From Pictodentalium vernedei (Eukaryota > Mollusca > Scaphopoda > Dentaliida > Dentaliidae), in the NCBI GenBank assembly GCA_031216915.1, contig JAUFNR010000012.1:248001-312000 (forward strand): a DNA stretch of 64,000 nt, read 5' to 3'. The translations under genes and the position numbers were made by a program. Positions 19,746 through 32,400 of this stretch are shown here, piece after piece (the stretch's first letter is position 1; the number at the start of each line of letters is the position of its first letter). Under the pieces are notes generated by a model, which saw only the letters and a program-made list of their open reading frames with translations, was not told the origin of the DNA and searched no databases.

Positions 19746-20501
19746 GGTACACTACAAGTCGGAAGTAGTTGTAGGTAAACTGCAATTATCTCGCGGTATT
19801 GTGCGTGGTTATAAACTATACAAAAACACGAGTTTCGTTTCCGTGCCACTAATAAAAACGATAACTGCGGTTGCCGATCTTTTGAGACTGGAGTCCGAAA
19901 CGTAAATAAACGATAGTGTTAGTCTTGTGGGAAGAAATGAGACGTGGGCTTTGATGAAACTGCATTGTGGCTTTCAGTCATAAACGCAAATAAACGATAC
20001 CAACAGTCATTTGTGATAAGATACATGTACATGTATATACACATGTAAAGCAAAAATCCAAAATATGTTGTTGGCGTTTGCAATGCTCAAGTCATGCAAT
20101 CAAAAATTTAGAACTTCATTCTATTCGAAATATTGTCCATTGTTTGCCTTTTAGGTACAAAATTTCCAATTTGGCAAGTAATAGTGAAGACTGTCAAATA
20201 ATAAATAGCACGTGGATTTAATCACCCTGACAACGAGTGGCCTAGATTATCTTGAAAAATCATCTGATGTGAATATAATGCATAATCCATTGTATATTTG
20301 AACAAGTTAAATTGAAAATATATTTTTCAGAGTTATTGTCGGTCGCAAGTTTTTAAGTAGGCCCACCAAAGGCAAAGAAAGCCTTCAAAATCTCAATACC
20401 GCTGCATCTGAATCACAACAAACGACAAATTCAACAACACATTGTTGGACTTTATTTCTTAATGAACAAAAATTTCAATGTGACATTTATGAAGAAATAA
20501 T
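19746..20501. other. AT-rich region, no gene seen
   Basis: No domain, RNA gene or known repeat was recognised between the end of U0 and the 187-bp tandem array. Confidence 0.5.
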
Positions 20502-21065
20502 AGTCAGTCATCAAATTGTGCAGCTCTAATAAAAGTGTTGGGGGTAGGATTCAATTTCATGGCTCCAGAGCACAAAAAATGTTAAGAATTAGGCTAATCA
20601 TACACCGTATGCCTGTATGTACATGTACCAACTAAAATTAATGACGGCACCTGGAAGTCTTTTCATATTTTCGAACGCCCTTGTGAAGAGTCAGTCATCA
20701 AATTGTGCAGCTCTAATAAAAGTGTTGGGGGTATGATTCAATTTCATGGCTCCAGAGCACAAAAATTGTTAAGAATTAGGATAATCATACACCGTATGCC
20801 TGTATGTACATGTACCAACTAAAATTAATGACGGCACCTGGAAGTCTTTTCATATTTTCGAACGCCCTTGTGAAGAGTCAGTCATCAAATTGTGCAGCTC
20901 TAATAAAAGTGTTGGGGGTATGATTCAATTTCATGGCTCCAGAGCACAAAAAATGTTAAGAATTAGGCTAATCATACACCGTATGCCGGTATGTACATGT
21001 ACCAACTAAAATTAATGACGTCACCTGGAAGTCTTTTCATATTTTCGAACGCCCTTGTGAAGATT
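20502..21065 (+). repeat. Tandem repeat, 3 x 187 bp
   Basis: Units start at 20502, 20689 and 20876, each beginning AGTCAGTCATCAAATTGTGC and ending CGAACGCCCTTGTGAAGA. They are nearly identical (a few substitutions), so the expansion is recent. No frame is open across all units. Confidence 0.95.
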
Positions 21066-22507
21066 CGATTGAACCTTTCTCTTTGGAAAATAAGCTGTTA
21101 CCATACATACAAGCCTATTTGTTTACACCAGATACAAACCCCCACCAGGAAATGGAAGCTTGGGCAGGAAAAGAAGCAAGGAAGCAGAATATTAAATAAA
21201 GGATAACAGGCACTGTTGTGGACCACTTTCAAAACTGATGAAATTTTCTGGACTGCCACCTCCCCCCCACTCCATCTTCCACATGTACAGACAGTTTGGC
21301 CTGTACACCGCCAACGTTCTGTCCCTCTACCCAGTATTTTTAGCCTCTCAGGTCCAATAATCTGTCGCAGTTCAATGGAAGAAAATAACATGTTTTTCCA
21401 ACACATGTAAAAAATTATCCTCTATCAAAACACCACTTTCTCTTTCCATTGTGTATCAGAGTGACTGATGAGTCATCCAACAATTTTAATACCATATTAA
21501 CAACACCTAGGCAGAAAGCAGAAGTAATATGTTTCATAATTTTTTACTGCCCACCCAGTGTTACCATACTAACCCACACACATCTACTGTCTGAACTGCA
21601 TCCAAGAAAAATTCAGAGCTCAAAAATTAAACCGGTCTGTTGGCCTACAGTTACTCAACTTTGAGTTTCCCAGGCGTGGGTTAAATTCACTGATGCATTG
21701 GTTCTCGAATTTCCACTACACTGGCGAACTTTTTACTAATACCTTAATTGGCATGCCAGGTAACAAGGAAATTCAAATGACCATGTGGGCTACTATGATT
21801 TTCAGCAGAGCAAAAGCCAAATACTCGAATGAAATGTTTATGTGAGGCGGTTGTTTTGTGGTGAATAAACATTTGAAGAAATATGCGAATGGCCATTTAA
21901 TCTAATGAAATATGTTTTGTTGGGATAATGCACGTTAAAAATAAAATGTTCATCGAAAAAAAAACAACGAAGAATGGTTCAAGCCTTAATTTGTTTATTT
22001 GTATGCTAAACAAGAAAATGCTAATTCTCGTCTGAACATGTGCTCTGTACAAAACATGAGGCACCTTCTGCCCACCTAAGTTCGGACCTGCATGTAGTTA
22101 AAACCGAGTTCCATTTAAAATACACCATTCCAAGAAAAAGCTTAGAGGAGTACATACACACACCATGATTTAAATAAATGCACATCCTTGTCGGGAACCC
22201 TTGGAAGCAAAGAGTGATGATCTACAGATGTAGACATTTATCTACTGCACCAAAGAGATTGCGGGGTGGGGTGGGCATACTGAAACTTACTCCACAGGCT
22301 CATTGTCGAGAGGGATGCAATATTTTTTTTTTTAATAATTAAAAAAATATTTTGTGAGAGCATTTCAGTGGTGTAGCTAGGGGGAGGGGCTGATGGGCAC
22401 ATACCCCACCCCCGCCTCCCTTTCAGTCATGCCCCCACCCCGGTGATGTGTCCTAATTATTGATGCCTTTCACAACTTATAAATTATGGACACAAGCAGA
22501 TTCAGTC
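21066..22507. other. Region without recognised gene
   Basis: Several 60-100 codon frames exist on both strands at 21098-21664, overlapping each other, without recognisable motifs. A T-rich/A-rich inverted repeat (AATATTTTTT...AAAAAATATT) lies near 22319-22352. Nothing else could be supported. Confidence 0.5.
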
Positions 22508-24085
22508 TGAGTTTTCAGGTCAGTTCCATTTCCCAGGGAGATTTCGCTTCCTGCATCGACCTGCGAGTCACTTACTTTCACGTTCCGATTTATCGGACAT
22601 CTCGAAAGTATCTCAGGTTTGCTTTTCTGGAGTGAGTTTACAAGTTCAAGATCATGCCTTTCAGCCACATCCTGGCCCCTTGGGCCTTCACCCGACTGAT
22701 GTCGCATGTGATAGCCTTCCATTGCACACAGTCCAAGGTGACTACTTTGGCGTATCTGGACGATATTCTCCAGAGGCACTTCAGTGCTGCTCTTCTGGAG
22801 TCAGATGTGAACACACTGTTGAGCCTGCTCATGTCATAGAGGTTCCAAGTCATTGAGGAGAAGTCGGACCTGGTCCCTTCTCAGTCGTTTTGTCATCTGG
22901 TTATGGACTTCTGCACACAGCTGAATATGGTGGCGGTTCCTCGGGCGAGGGCTGTGATTCCCCCGGCTTTCGCCCTGAATCTGACCCAGTCCACTACAGC
23001 TCGTAGTATACTCCGGCTGCTCGGTCTCTGCAGCTTGGTGACAGATCTCATTCCTCTAGGTCGGCTGCATGTCATTCCTCTCCAACACTTTCTGCTCAGT
23101 CGTTGGAGGCCGATCGTCGATCCTCTGGATTTGGTGCTTCAGTTACTAACATCTCTTCATCGTCAACTTTTTCCCTGGACAGATGTTCAGTGGATTATGC
23201 AGGGAGTTCTGTTGGACATGCCCATATCCGATCTGTATTCTGTCGGTAGATGCCAGCGATCTCGGATGGGGCACGGCGTTGGATCCTGATGTATGGGTCC
23301 AGAATCAAGCAGCTCTTCACATCAACCAGAAGGAGCTTCTTGCTCTTCTTTGGAGTTTCTGGCATTGGATCCCCACCTTTCGAATCATCAGGTCCTTCTG
23401 TTGTTCGACAACTGTTGCTTACATTCTGAACCAGGGTGGCACACACTCTGTTCTCATGTACGAATTGGCTCGGGATCTTCTACTTTCAGCTCAGGATGTC
23501 AATGCCAGGGTGGTGGGTCGACATATTCCCGGTTGTCTGAATGTCCTAGCCAACTCCCTGTCCTGACGTGACAAGGTCATTTCCACTGAGTGGATGCTTT
23601 ACAGGGCAGTGTTTCAGTCGCTTTGTGATCTCTGGGGTTGTCCCCACATCTATTCTTTTGCGACCTGTTGGAACCATCAAGTGGACACTTTCATGACCCT
23701 GTGTCCAGATCCTCTGGCTTTCGCTGTGGACACTGTGTCGATAGATTGGAACAGTATTGTCAGCTACGCCTTCTCATCAGGGCCGATTCTGCCTCAGGTT
23801 CTAGCCAAGATACAAACCTGCAGTTGTCAATTCATTCTGATTGCTCCCCTGTCACCTCAGCGCGTGTGGATCAATCAGCTCTGCTCTCTGTTGGAGGCGG
23901 TTCTGAAACATCTCCCTCTATGTCACAACCTTCTTTGTCAAGGTCATCTGAGGAGGTTTCATGTCGACCCGACTTCATTGTGTCCTTCACGCATATCTTT
24001 GTTGGGTCCAGTCTTTCTCCGTAGAATTTTTCGAGACAAACAGTGGAGTGCATTTCTTCTTCAAGGCGGCACTCCACTGGTTTAG
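22508..24085 (+). pseudogene. U1 RT/RNase H/methyltransferase-like fragment
   Basis: Starts abruptly inside RT just before motif A. It has the family-wide TGA at 22633-22635 but retains Tyr-Leu-Asp-Asp (22755-22766) and the intact CCATTGCACAC stretch (near 22718) that U2-U5 have lost. RNase H phrases are readable (Gly-Gly-Thr-His-Ser-Val-Leu near 23430 and His-Ile-Pro-Gly near 23521). A 21-bp block (CTAGGTCTTTCCCTTCATGA) present in U2-U4 is missing near 23288. It ends with the ORF2 stop at 24083-24085. Confidence 0.85.
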
Positions 24086-24932
24086 CCTATGTGGCTAAGT
24101 GGAAGGTCTTCTGTCGATGGTGTGCTGATCACTCTGTTGATTATACTGATCCTTCGGTAACACAGATTGGAGAGTTTCTGGTACATTTGCTTGATTCTCG
24201 GAGTCTGCAACCTGTTACCATACAAGGGTACAGGTCCATGCTTTTGGAGACCTTTTCGAATGTGGGAAAGCGTCTTATCAGCACTAATCCGAACCTCTCC
24301 AAGCTTAGTCAGCACTTTTCTTTGGAAAGGCCTAGGATTTTGCAGCTTACCCCAAGATGGAATCTTTCTTGGGTGCTGCTTTACTTGGTGGCAGGGAGTG
24401 GGAGGTGCTGTTCAAATCTTTATCCCAGGGGGATATGTGTTTTCTCACATACAAGACAGCTTTTTTGAGAGTGTTTGCCACAGCCAGAAGGGTTAGTGAC
24501 CTTCACGCCCTCTCGGTTGATCCTGTCTTTTTCAGGAGCTCCGACAACAGTGTTACTTTTACTGATTGCTCCTTTCTGGTGAAGAATCAGATACCAGAAA
24601 CTACTCCACCAACTATCTGTATCAGGGCTCTTCCTTCTGCTGATGGTATCGCCCTTTGCTGTGTCCACTTCGTGCAAAATCGCATTTATCTTAACCAGAC
24701 GCAGTTCATTAGGAAAGGCAGGCAAATAGTTTTTTCTGTCGCTTATTCCTGGTCGACAGAAGATCTCTCCTCAATCCATTTCTCGATGGATTTGTCTTGC
24801 TATTCACGCATCCTACACCCGTCTAGCGACTGACAATTGTATTACCAATCGTATTTTTGCCCACAAGGTATGTGCCTTGTCTACCTCCTGGGCTTATGCT
24901 AACTCTGTCAAGTTGTTGGATGCTATGCATAC
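24043..24932 (+). pseudogene. U1 tyrosine recombinase fragment
   Basis: Begins Met-Glu-Cys-Ile-Ser-Ser and runs into Val-Ala-Lys-Trp-Lys-Val-Phe, the same domain start as ORF3 of the complete element. A frameshift near 24395-24420 separates the N-terminal part from the Arg box (Ala-Arg-Arg-Val-Ser-Asp-Leu). HxxR reads His-Lys-Val-Cys (24862). The fragment stops at ATGCTATGCA, fused directly to segment A, so the end of the recombinase, the ICR and segment D are deleted. Confidence 0.85.
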
Positions 24933-24936
24933 CCAT

Positions 24937-26414
24937 AAGTAAACAGTTATGGGTATGGGTTTTTTTCTGGTAATTCTACGAAGTAAATATGGATTCTGTG
25001 GAAATCTGAACCAGGAAAACTACACTAGTTGAATCCAACTTACCCCAGGCCCCAACACGGTATGGCGGTCCTAAAAAGGATTTTAGGTGCATTATGGTGA
25101 TTTGGAGAGATTGTCGAGTCTATTTGGGTAATTGTATGAATCGGGGACTACTCTTGTTCAAAGGAACATATCCTCCAAACATATCCCTATCCTATAAGAA
25201 GTCTTTGGGTAACATAGAAACCACATGTTTCCATAGAAACCAAGATGGCTGCCACCAGTATACAAAATGGACGACGGAAACACATATCACCCTAACAGCA
25301 CGTGTTGCATATGCGCACCTACATCATGTATCACTGTGGGGATGATGCCACAGCATGGCCACTTACATGGGTTACCATGACAACCCACCATGATGCAACT
25401 TTGTCATGTGACTTTGATGTCACATGAGATCAGGCAAATGTGGGAAGAAACGTATGAGACATACTGCTCCTGCCTCTGATCCTTGGGAAGCTCTCTCAGA
25501 GAGCTTTACAAGGTGCAGGTGTTAATGGTCTGGGTTAGAATGGTTAACAGGCTTGTATACAATCACCATAGATAACGAAAATAGTTTTGAACAAAAGTGA
25601 AAAGTGCTTGAGAATACTCCGTACATGTCCTTGAAAGTCCAGGATTTTTTCCTCCAGAGGTACATGAACCCTGTCAGTAGGAACTTTAGGACCCCACATG
25701 TAGTATGATGACCTGTCATCCATCAGCATGAAATTTCCTTGTTGGTTCCTCATATTTTTACTTAACCAGCAAGTGTGGTGGGTATGCACAGAGGTACGCC
25801 CTTTGTGAGACTATGCACCTTGTAATTCAGTTAATGTCACAAAACTTGCTTTAATATTAAGGCGATTTACTTCAAAAATGTCAAAATGTATACTTTGCAC
25901 CATCCAAAGGAACATTCATGCAGTTTCCACAGGCCTGTGATGCAGGAAAGTACAAAACATGTTGCAAACAAGATCCATTTTTTGATATATGTTTTCTTAG
26001 ATACTGAATGATTACATATTGAATGTTTTTTATTACAAATATGAATGATCAGTGTTGCATGGCAAAGGAAAGTCTAATCTTGAATAGTTTCACTGATTAA
26101 ACCAACAGGCCCAACTCAGATGGAAACATCAATCAGTCATTCTCTAATGTGTGTCTTGTTGGGAGCTACATTAATTTAAGTCGTCAGACTTTAAATACAA
26201 AATGTATTTATCAATAGGTTTTTTTGAAAAACTGATTGGTGAGGACCCATAGACAACTAACTGTAACAGAAGAAATCAAGATTAAGAAAACATAATGCCT
26301 CTGAATGAAATGCACATACAATTGTTTACAGAGTTATGTCCCTTTTCATGAAACTTATCAATTGCATTGGGGTTTGGATTTGAATCACCAGTTCAGACTA
26401 AACATGCATTAATT
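24937..26414 (+). repeat. Segment A of U2 (~1.5 kb, not DIRS)
   Basis: Non-coding by present evidence, highly conserved among U2-U6 and partly in U0. It includes a palindrome AGCTCTCTCAGAGAGCT near 25490-25506. An 83-codon frame at 25094-25345 recurs in four other units, but the units are recent copies, so that is not independent evidence of coding. Origin unknown: it could be host flanking DNA captured when the unit formed, or another element. Confidence 0.7.
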
Positions 26415-26426
26415 CCCCCCCCCCCC
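26415..26426. repeat. Poly-C run at the segment A / minus-arm border, U2
   Basis: A C-run sits at the exact breakpoint of the minus-strand arm in every unit that has the arm, with lengths 12 (here), 9 (34469), 15 (42526) and 11 (53735). Confidence 0.85.
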
Positions 26427-26429
26427 TCT

Positions 26430-28360
26430 CCCTGCCCCCAAGCAAAGCAGCACCCAAGGAAAGATTCCATCTTGGGGTAAGCTGCAAAATTCTAGGTTTT
26501 TTCAAAGAAAAGGGCTAAATAAGCTTGGACAGATACGGATTAGTGCCGATACGATGCTTTCCCACATACGAAAAGGTCTTGAAAAGCATGGACCTGTACC
26601 CTTTGACAATAACAGGTTGGAGACCCCAAGAATCAAACAGATATACCAGAAACTCTCCAATCTGTGTTTTCGAAGGATCAGCATAGTCAACAGAGTGATC
26701 AGCACACCATCGACAGAAGACCTTCCACTTAGCCGCATAGGCTAAACCAGTGGAGTGCCACCTTAAAGAAGAAATGCACTCCACTGTTCGTGTCGAAAAA
26801 CCTCTACGAGGAGACAGGACCCGACAAAGATATGCGTGAAGGCATAATTAAATCGGGTCAACATGACGCCTCCTCGGGTATCCATGACAAAGAAGGTCGT
26901 GTCATAGTGGGTGATGTGTCAGAACTGTCGCCAACAGAGAGCGGAGCTGATTGTTCCACACCCTCTGAAGCGACAGGGGAGTGATCAGAATGATTCAACA
27001 ACTGCATGCTCGTATCCTGGCTAGAACCTGAGGCAGAATCGGACCCAGCGGGAAGGTGTAGCTGACAAGCCCATTCCAATTGAGTGACAGAGCGTCCACA
27101 GTGAAAGCCAGAGGATCTGGACACAGGGACACGAAAGTGTCCACCTGATCATTCCAATGGGGCACAAAAAGATCTATATGGGGATGACCCCATAGATCGC
27201 AAAGCGACTGGAACACTGCCCTGTGAAGCATCCACTCGGTGGAAATGACCCTGCCCCGTCTGGACCGGGAGTCGGCAAGGATATTCAGATGACCGGGAAT
27301 GTGACGAACCACCACACCAGCATTGGCATCCTGAGCTAGCAGTAGAATATCCCGAGCCAATTCGTACATGAGAACCGAGTGTGTGACCCCTGGTTCCGAA
27401 TGTAAGAGACCATTGTCAAATTGTCAAACAACAGAAGGACCTGACGATTCGGAATGTGGGGTCCACTGCTGGAAACTCAGAAGAAGAGCCAGAAGCTCCT
27501 TCTGGTTGATGTGAAGAGCTGCTTGATCCTGGTCCCATACACCATGAAGGGAAAGACCTAGAGGATCCAATGCCATGCCCCATCTGAGATTGCTTGCACC
27601 TGCCATCAGAACATGATCAGATATGGGCAAGTCCAATGGAACTCTCTCCATAATCCACTGAAGATTTGTCCAGGGAAGAAGGTAACTGAAGACCCAGATG
27701 CAGAGTATCAACATTCGGTCTCCTATGACTGAGCAGAAAGTGTTGGAAAGGTATCACATGCAGCCGGCCTTGATGAATGAGATCCATCACCGGCCCCACC
27801 ACAGAGACTGAGCAGCCGGAAAATACTCCGAGTTTTCGTGGACTGGATCAGAGTCAGGGCGAAAGCTGGGGGAATCACAGCCCTCACCCGGAGAACCGCC
27901 ACCATATTTAGCTGAGTGCGGAAATCCATCCTCAGATGACAAAACGACTTTGAAGGGACCAGGTCTGACTTCTCATTGACGCATAACCCCAGCGACGTGA
28001 GCAGGCTCAACAGTGTGTTGACATCTGACTCCAGAAGAGCAGCATTGAAGTGCCTCTGGAGAATATCATCCAGATACGCCAAAGTAGTCACCTTGGACTG
28101 TGTGCAATGGAAGGCTATCACATGCGACATCAGTTGGGTGAAGGCCCAAGGAACCAGGTTGCGGCCGAGAGGAATGACCTTGAACTGGTAAACTCCCCCC
28201 AGTAAAGCGAACCTGAAATACTTTCGAGATGTCTGATGGATCGGAACGTGAAAGTAAATAACTTGCAGGTTGATGCTGGAAGCGGAATCTCCATGGGAAA
28301 TGCAACCGACCTGAACGTCTCCATGCTGAACTTGGGAGCAGTGATAGACTGGTTCAGGAT
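26430..28360 (-). pseudogene. U2 minus arm: RT, RNase H, methyltransferase-like, recombinase N-terminus
   Basis: Read from 28360 down. RT motif A region, Phe-Ala-Leu-Leu-Gly-Gly-Val-Tyr-Gln-Phe without the TGA of the plus arms, Tyr-Leu-Asp-Asp near 28077, RNase H (Ala-Gly-Ala-Ser-Asn-Leu, then Gly-Gly...Ser-Val-Leu), Ile-Pro-Gly-His-Leu-Asn, and finally the recombinase start (Ala-Ala-Lys-Trp-Lys-Val-Phe near 26740), cut at the C-run. Frameshifts break it (for example a 2-base loss at Val-Asn-Glu-Lys near 27980). It is about 85% like the plus arm by eye and forms a long inverted repeat with 29498-31430. Confidence 0.85.
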
Positions 28361-29156
28361 ACTTCTAGGTACCTTCGACCATACCAGTCAGTACAAGTGG
28401 TCCAAGCTTTTGCAGCATGCGACTCAAAGCTGAGTTCCAAGGCTATGAAGACTCCATTCTTGGCTAGGCTGATACCATTTTGCCTCCTGTGCGTTATCGT
28501 TCCTACGATTCCGCCAATCTGTCGGCCTGCCAGAGTTTGACGGTGTAGGATCAGGACTCCTCCTCCCTCAAGCTTTTCAAGCCCAAGTTGGCCATTATTC
28601 CAATGGCGACTTTCGAGTCCATGTTGGGCTTATCCAGAGAGATGCTAGGCATGCTTTCTCTTTCGGATCACATCGTCTCTGCCTTGGCTGCTTATCTGCC
28701 TCCAGATAGGTTTGATGACATACAGGCTCCTTTGCATGTGATCTCTAAGGTGCTCATGCATCTTACTCACCTGCATGCCTGTAACACGGCTAATTTGGAA
28801 TTAGTTTGCTGTGTCACTGTTTTGGACACAAGCAGTTTCCTTCCTGAAGGGCAGCGCACTGCTCTTTGATCCGCTTCTTTGGTGGGTCTGCCACTATTCC
28901 ATAATTCCATGGCAGTGGTCCACGATGACATCCTGTGTCATTCGTAAGATCAGCTGCTGGAGGCCGTGGCTGTTGCAAGCTTAACAAATGCCCTTCTGCT
29001 TCCTTTATGAAGCCACAGGCTGATCCTCCTGCCGACGCTTATTCTTACTCACGTGGTAAGGGTAAGCATCCGCAGACCAGAGAGATGTCTCAGGATCCTT
29101 CCTCGAGCAGAGGAGATGGTTTCTTCTCTCACAGGCCTCGCTGGTGCTCGAAATGA
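28361..29156 (+). pseudogene. U2 gag C-terminal fragment
   Basis: The longest open piece, 28588-28869, contains Ala-Ile-Ile-Pro-Met-Ala-Thr, Ala-Tyr-Leu-Pro-Pro-Asp-Arg-Phe-Asp-Asp and Asn-Thr-Ala-Asn-Leu-Glu-Leu-Val. The last corresponds to Val-Ala-Asn-Leu-Glu-Leu-Val in gag of the complete element (about 14380). The N-terminal Cys cluster and leader are absent because the inverted junction at about 28360 cuts gag. It contains stops and shifts. Confidence 0.75.
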
Positions 29157-31115
29157 AGGTCTTCACCTCGATTCGTCCCAGGTTGGAGGAAGGATATCCG
29201 AGCTTGCATACCATTGGGCCACGATCACATCCGATTCTTGGATGTTAGATTTTATTCGGTCCGGTCTGCGGATATCCTTTCGGAGGCACCCCACTCTGTC
29301 GAAAGTGCCTGTTCCAACCCAAGTTCCTTCAAAACGTTTCACGTCGGGATCTTTTGATCACGGAGATAGATAATCTCTTGTCAAAGGGAGGATCGTGGTC
29401 ATCAAGAACATTCATTCAATGGGATTTTATTTCAGTCGGTTCTTGGGGGCAAAGAAGGATGGCCGACTCCAAACGGTTGTTATCTATCTGCGTATCCTGA
29501 ACCAGTCTCTCCCAAGTTCAGCATGGAGATTTTCAGGTCAGTTCCATTTCCCAGGGAGATTTCGCTTCCTGCATCGACCTGCAAGTCGTTTACTTTCACG
29601 TTCCGATTTATCGGACATCTCGAAAGTATCTCAGGTTTGCTTTTCTGGAGTGAGTTTACCAGTTCAAGATCATGCCTTTCAGCCACATCCTGGCCCCTTG
29701 GGGCTTCACCCGACTGATGTCGCATGTGATAGGCTTCCACACAGTCCAAGGTGACTACTTCGGCCTATCTGGACTATATTCTCCAGAGGCACTCCAGTGC
29801 TGCTCTTCTGGAGTCAGATGTCAACACACTGTTGAGCCTGCTCATGTCACAGAGGCTCCGCATCATTGAGGAGAAGTCGGACCTGGTCCCTTCTCAGTCG
29901 TTTTGTCATCTTGTTATGGACTTCTGCACACAGCTGAATATGGTGGTGGTTCCCCGGGCGAGGGCTGTGATTCCCCCGGCTTTCACCCTGACTCTGACCC
30001 AGTCCACTACAGCTCAGAGTATACTCCGGCTGCTCGGTCTCTGCGGTTCGGTGACAGATCTCATTACTCTAGGTCGGCTGCATGTCATTCCTCTCCAACA
30101 CTTTCTGCTCAGTCGTTGGAGGCCGATCGTCGATCCTCTGGATTTGGTGCTTCAGTTACTAACATTTCTTCATCGTCACCTTTTTCCCTGGACAGATGTT
30201 CAGTGGATTATGCAGGGAGTTCTGTTGGACATGCCCATATCCGATCTGTATTCTCTTGGTAGATGCCAGCGATCTCGGATGGGGCACGGCGTTGGATCCT
30301 CTAGGTCTTTCCCTTCATGATGTATGGGACCAGAATCAAGCAGCTCTTCACATCAACCAGAAAGAGCTTCTTGCTCTTCTTTGGAGTTTCCGGCATTGGA
30401 TCCCCCACCTTTCGAATCGTCAGGTCCTTCTGTTGTTCGACAATTGTCGCTTACATTCAGAACCAGGGCGGCACACACTCTGTTCTCATGTACGAATTGG
30501 CTCGGGATCTTCTACTTTTAGCTCAGGATGTCAATGCCGGGTGGTGGGTCAACACATTCCCGGTCGTCTGAATGTCCTAGCCAAATCCCTGTCCCGACTT
30601 GACGGGATCATTTCCACTGAGTGGATGCTTTACAGGGCAGTGTTCCAGTCCCTTTGCGATCTCTGGGGTTGTCCCCACATCGATTCTTTTGCGACCTGTT
30701 GGAACCATCAAGTGGACACTTTCATGACCCTGTGTCCAGATCCTCTGGCTTTCGCTGTGGACACTGTGTCAATCGATTGGAACAGTCTTGTCGGCTTCGC
30801 CTTCTCGTCAGGGCCGATTCTGCCTCAGGTTCTAGCCAAGATACGAACCTGCAGTTGTCGAATCATTCTAATTGCGCCCCTGTCGCCTCAGCGAGTGTGG
30901 GTCAATCAGCTCCGCTCTCTGATGGGTGCACTTCTGAAACGTCTCCCTCTATGTCACAACCTTCTTTGTCAAGGTCATCTGAGGAGGTTTCATGTCGACC
31001 CGAATTCATTGTGCCTTCACGCATATCTTTATTGGGTCCTGTTTTTCTCCGTAGAATTTTTCGAGACAAACAGTGGAGTGCATTTCTTCTTCAAGGCGGC
31101 ACTCCACTGGTTTAG
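29157..31115 (+). pseudogene. U2 plus-arm RT/RNase H/methyltransferase-like ORF2
   Basis: Full-length relative to ORF2 of the complete element but broken: a frameshift in the N-terminus, TGA at 29651-29653, a 4-bp loss in CCTTCCACACAGTCC near 29737, and catalytic Tyr-Leu-Asp-Asp changed to Tyr-Leu-Asp-Tyr (near 29767-29778). The stretch 30196-31128 is an open 310-codon frame spanning RNase H and the methyltransferase-like domain (Ile-Asp-Ser-Phe-Ala-Thr, and Phe-Ala-Phe-Ser-Ser in place of the Tyr-Ala-Tyr-Pro-Pro of family A). It cannot support reverse transcription. Confidence 0.88.
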
Positions 31116-32095
31116 CCTATGTGGCTAAGTGGAAGATCTTCTGTCGATGGTGTGCTGATCACTCTGTTGATTATACTGATCCTTCGGTAACACAGATTGG
31201 AGAGTTTCTGGTACATCTGCTTGATTCTCGGAGTCTGCAACCTGTTACCATCCAAGGGTACAGGTCCATGCTTTTGGAGACCTTTTTGTATGTGGGAAAG
31301 CATCATATCAGCACTAATCCGTACCTCTCCAAGCTTAGTCGGCACTTTTCTTTGGAAAGGCCTAGGATTTTGCAGCTTACCCCAAGATGGAATCTTTCTT
31401 GGGTGCTGCTTTACTTGGTGGCAGGGAGTGGGAGGTGCTGTTCAAACCTTTATCCCAGGTGGATATGTGTTTTCTCACATACAAGACGGATTTTCTGTGA
31501 GTGTTTGCTGCAGCCAGAAGGGTTAGTGGCCTTCACGCCTTCTCCGTTGATCCTGTCTTTTTCAGGAGCTCCGACAAAAGTATTACTTTTACTGATTGCT
31601 CCTTTCTGGTGAAGAATCAGATACCAGAAACTACTCCACCAACTATCTGAATCAGGGCTCTTCTTTCTGCTGATGGTATCGCCCTTGGCTGTGTCCACTT
31701 CGTGCAAAATCGCATTTATCTCAACCAGACACAGTTCGTTAGGAAAGGCAAGCAAACAATTTTTTCTGTCTCTTATTCCTGGTCGACAGAAGATCTCTCC
31801 TCAATCCATTTCTCGATGGATTTTTCTTTCTATTCTCGCATCCTACACCCGTCTAGCAACTGACAATTGTATTACCAATCGTATTTTTGCCCACGAGGTA
31901 TATGCCTTGTCTACCTCCTGGGCTTATGCTAACTCTGCCAAGTTGTTGGATGCTATGCAGGCAGCCTATTGGAGAAATGCTTCTACTTTCTCCACCTTCT
32001 ATCTGTGTCAGTTGCAAGAGCAGTCGGAGGACCTTTTTTCCTTGGGCCCTCCTTCTTCTGCTCTGCTCAGTCTGTTGTCTACACTAGTCATTAGA
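31073..32095 (+). pseudogene. U2 tyrosine recombinase
   Basis: Starts Met-Glu-Cys-Ile-Ser-Ser, with the domain start Val-Ala-Lys-Trp-Lys-Ile-Phe. It has the family-wide frameshift after Leu-Val-Ala-Gly. The Arg box is damaged (GGGTTAGTGGCCTTCACG near 31520) and HxxR reads His-Glu-Val-Tyr (GAGGTATATGCC at 31894). The C-terminal Ala-Ala-Tyr-Trp motif is kept near 31968, followed by a ~40-residue extension that the family-A enzyme lacks. Inactive. Confidence 0.85.
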
Positions 32096-32318
32096 CTTCT
32101 TACAAGGTCAGTTCCAGCCATGTGCTTGGTTACTGTCATTTCTGTCTCTGTGTCACACAGAGCCATATGCCTCATATCTGATTGTCTTTTACTAATGTTT
32201 GTGATGCTATGGTTTTATAGGCCTAGGGAACGCCTCTTCTGTCCACAGTTCCAGCACAGGCGGGTTGTGTGGGGTTGGTTATGTGATTCCCTCCTCCTAT
32301 TGTCTATTCAGCCTGTTG

Positions 32319-32400
32319 TAAACAATTGTAAGGTAGGTTGATAAGAAATTTTAATTTTATAGTCAATTTCCTTTCTTATTATACCTACTACAATTGTTTA
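32319..32400. repeat. Family-B ICR-like inverted repeat, U2
   Basis: Arms TAAACAATTGTAAGGTAGG and CCTACTACAATTGTTTA lie around an AT-rich centre. Wider flanks add GTTATGTGAT upstream (about 32278) and ATCACATAAC downstream (about 32453), giving a larger imperfect palindrome. By analogy with family A it should encode the two element ends joined. Confidence 0.7.

Noticed and set aside
25094..25345. An 83-codon open frame in segment A, repeated at 33155, 41205, 49204 and 52414.
   Set aside because: It recurs only because the units are recent tandem copies. It is not open in U0, has no recognisable motif, and another frame on the opposite strand is equally open there.
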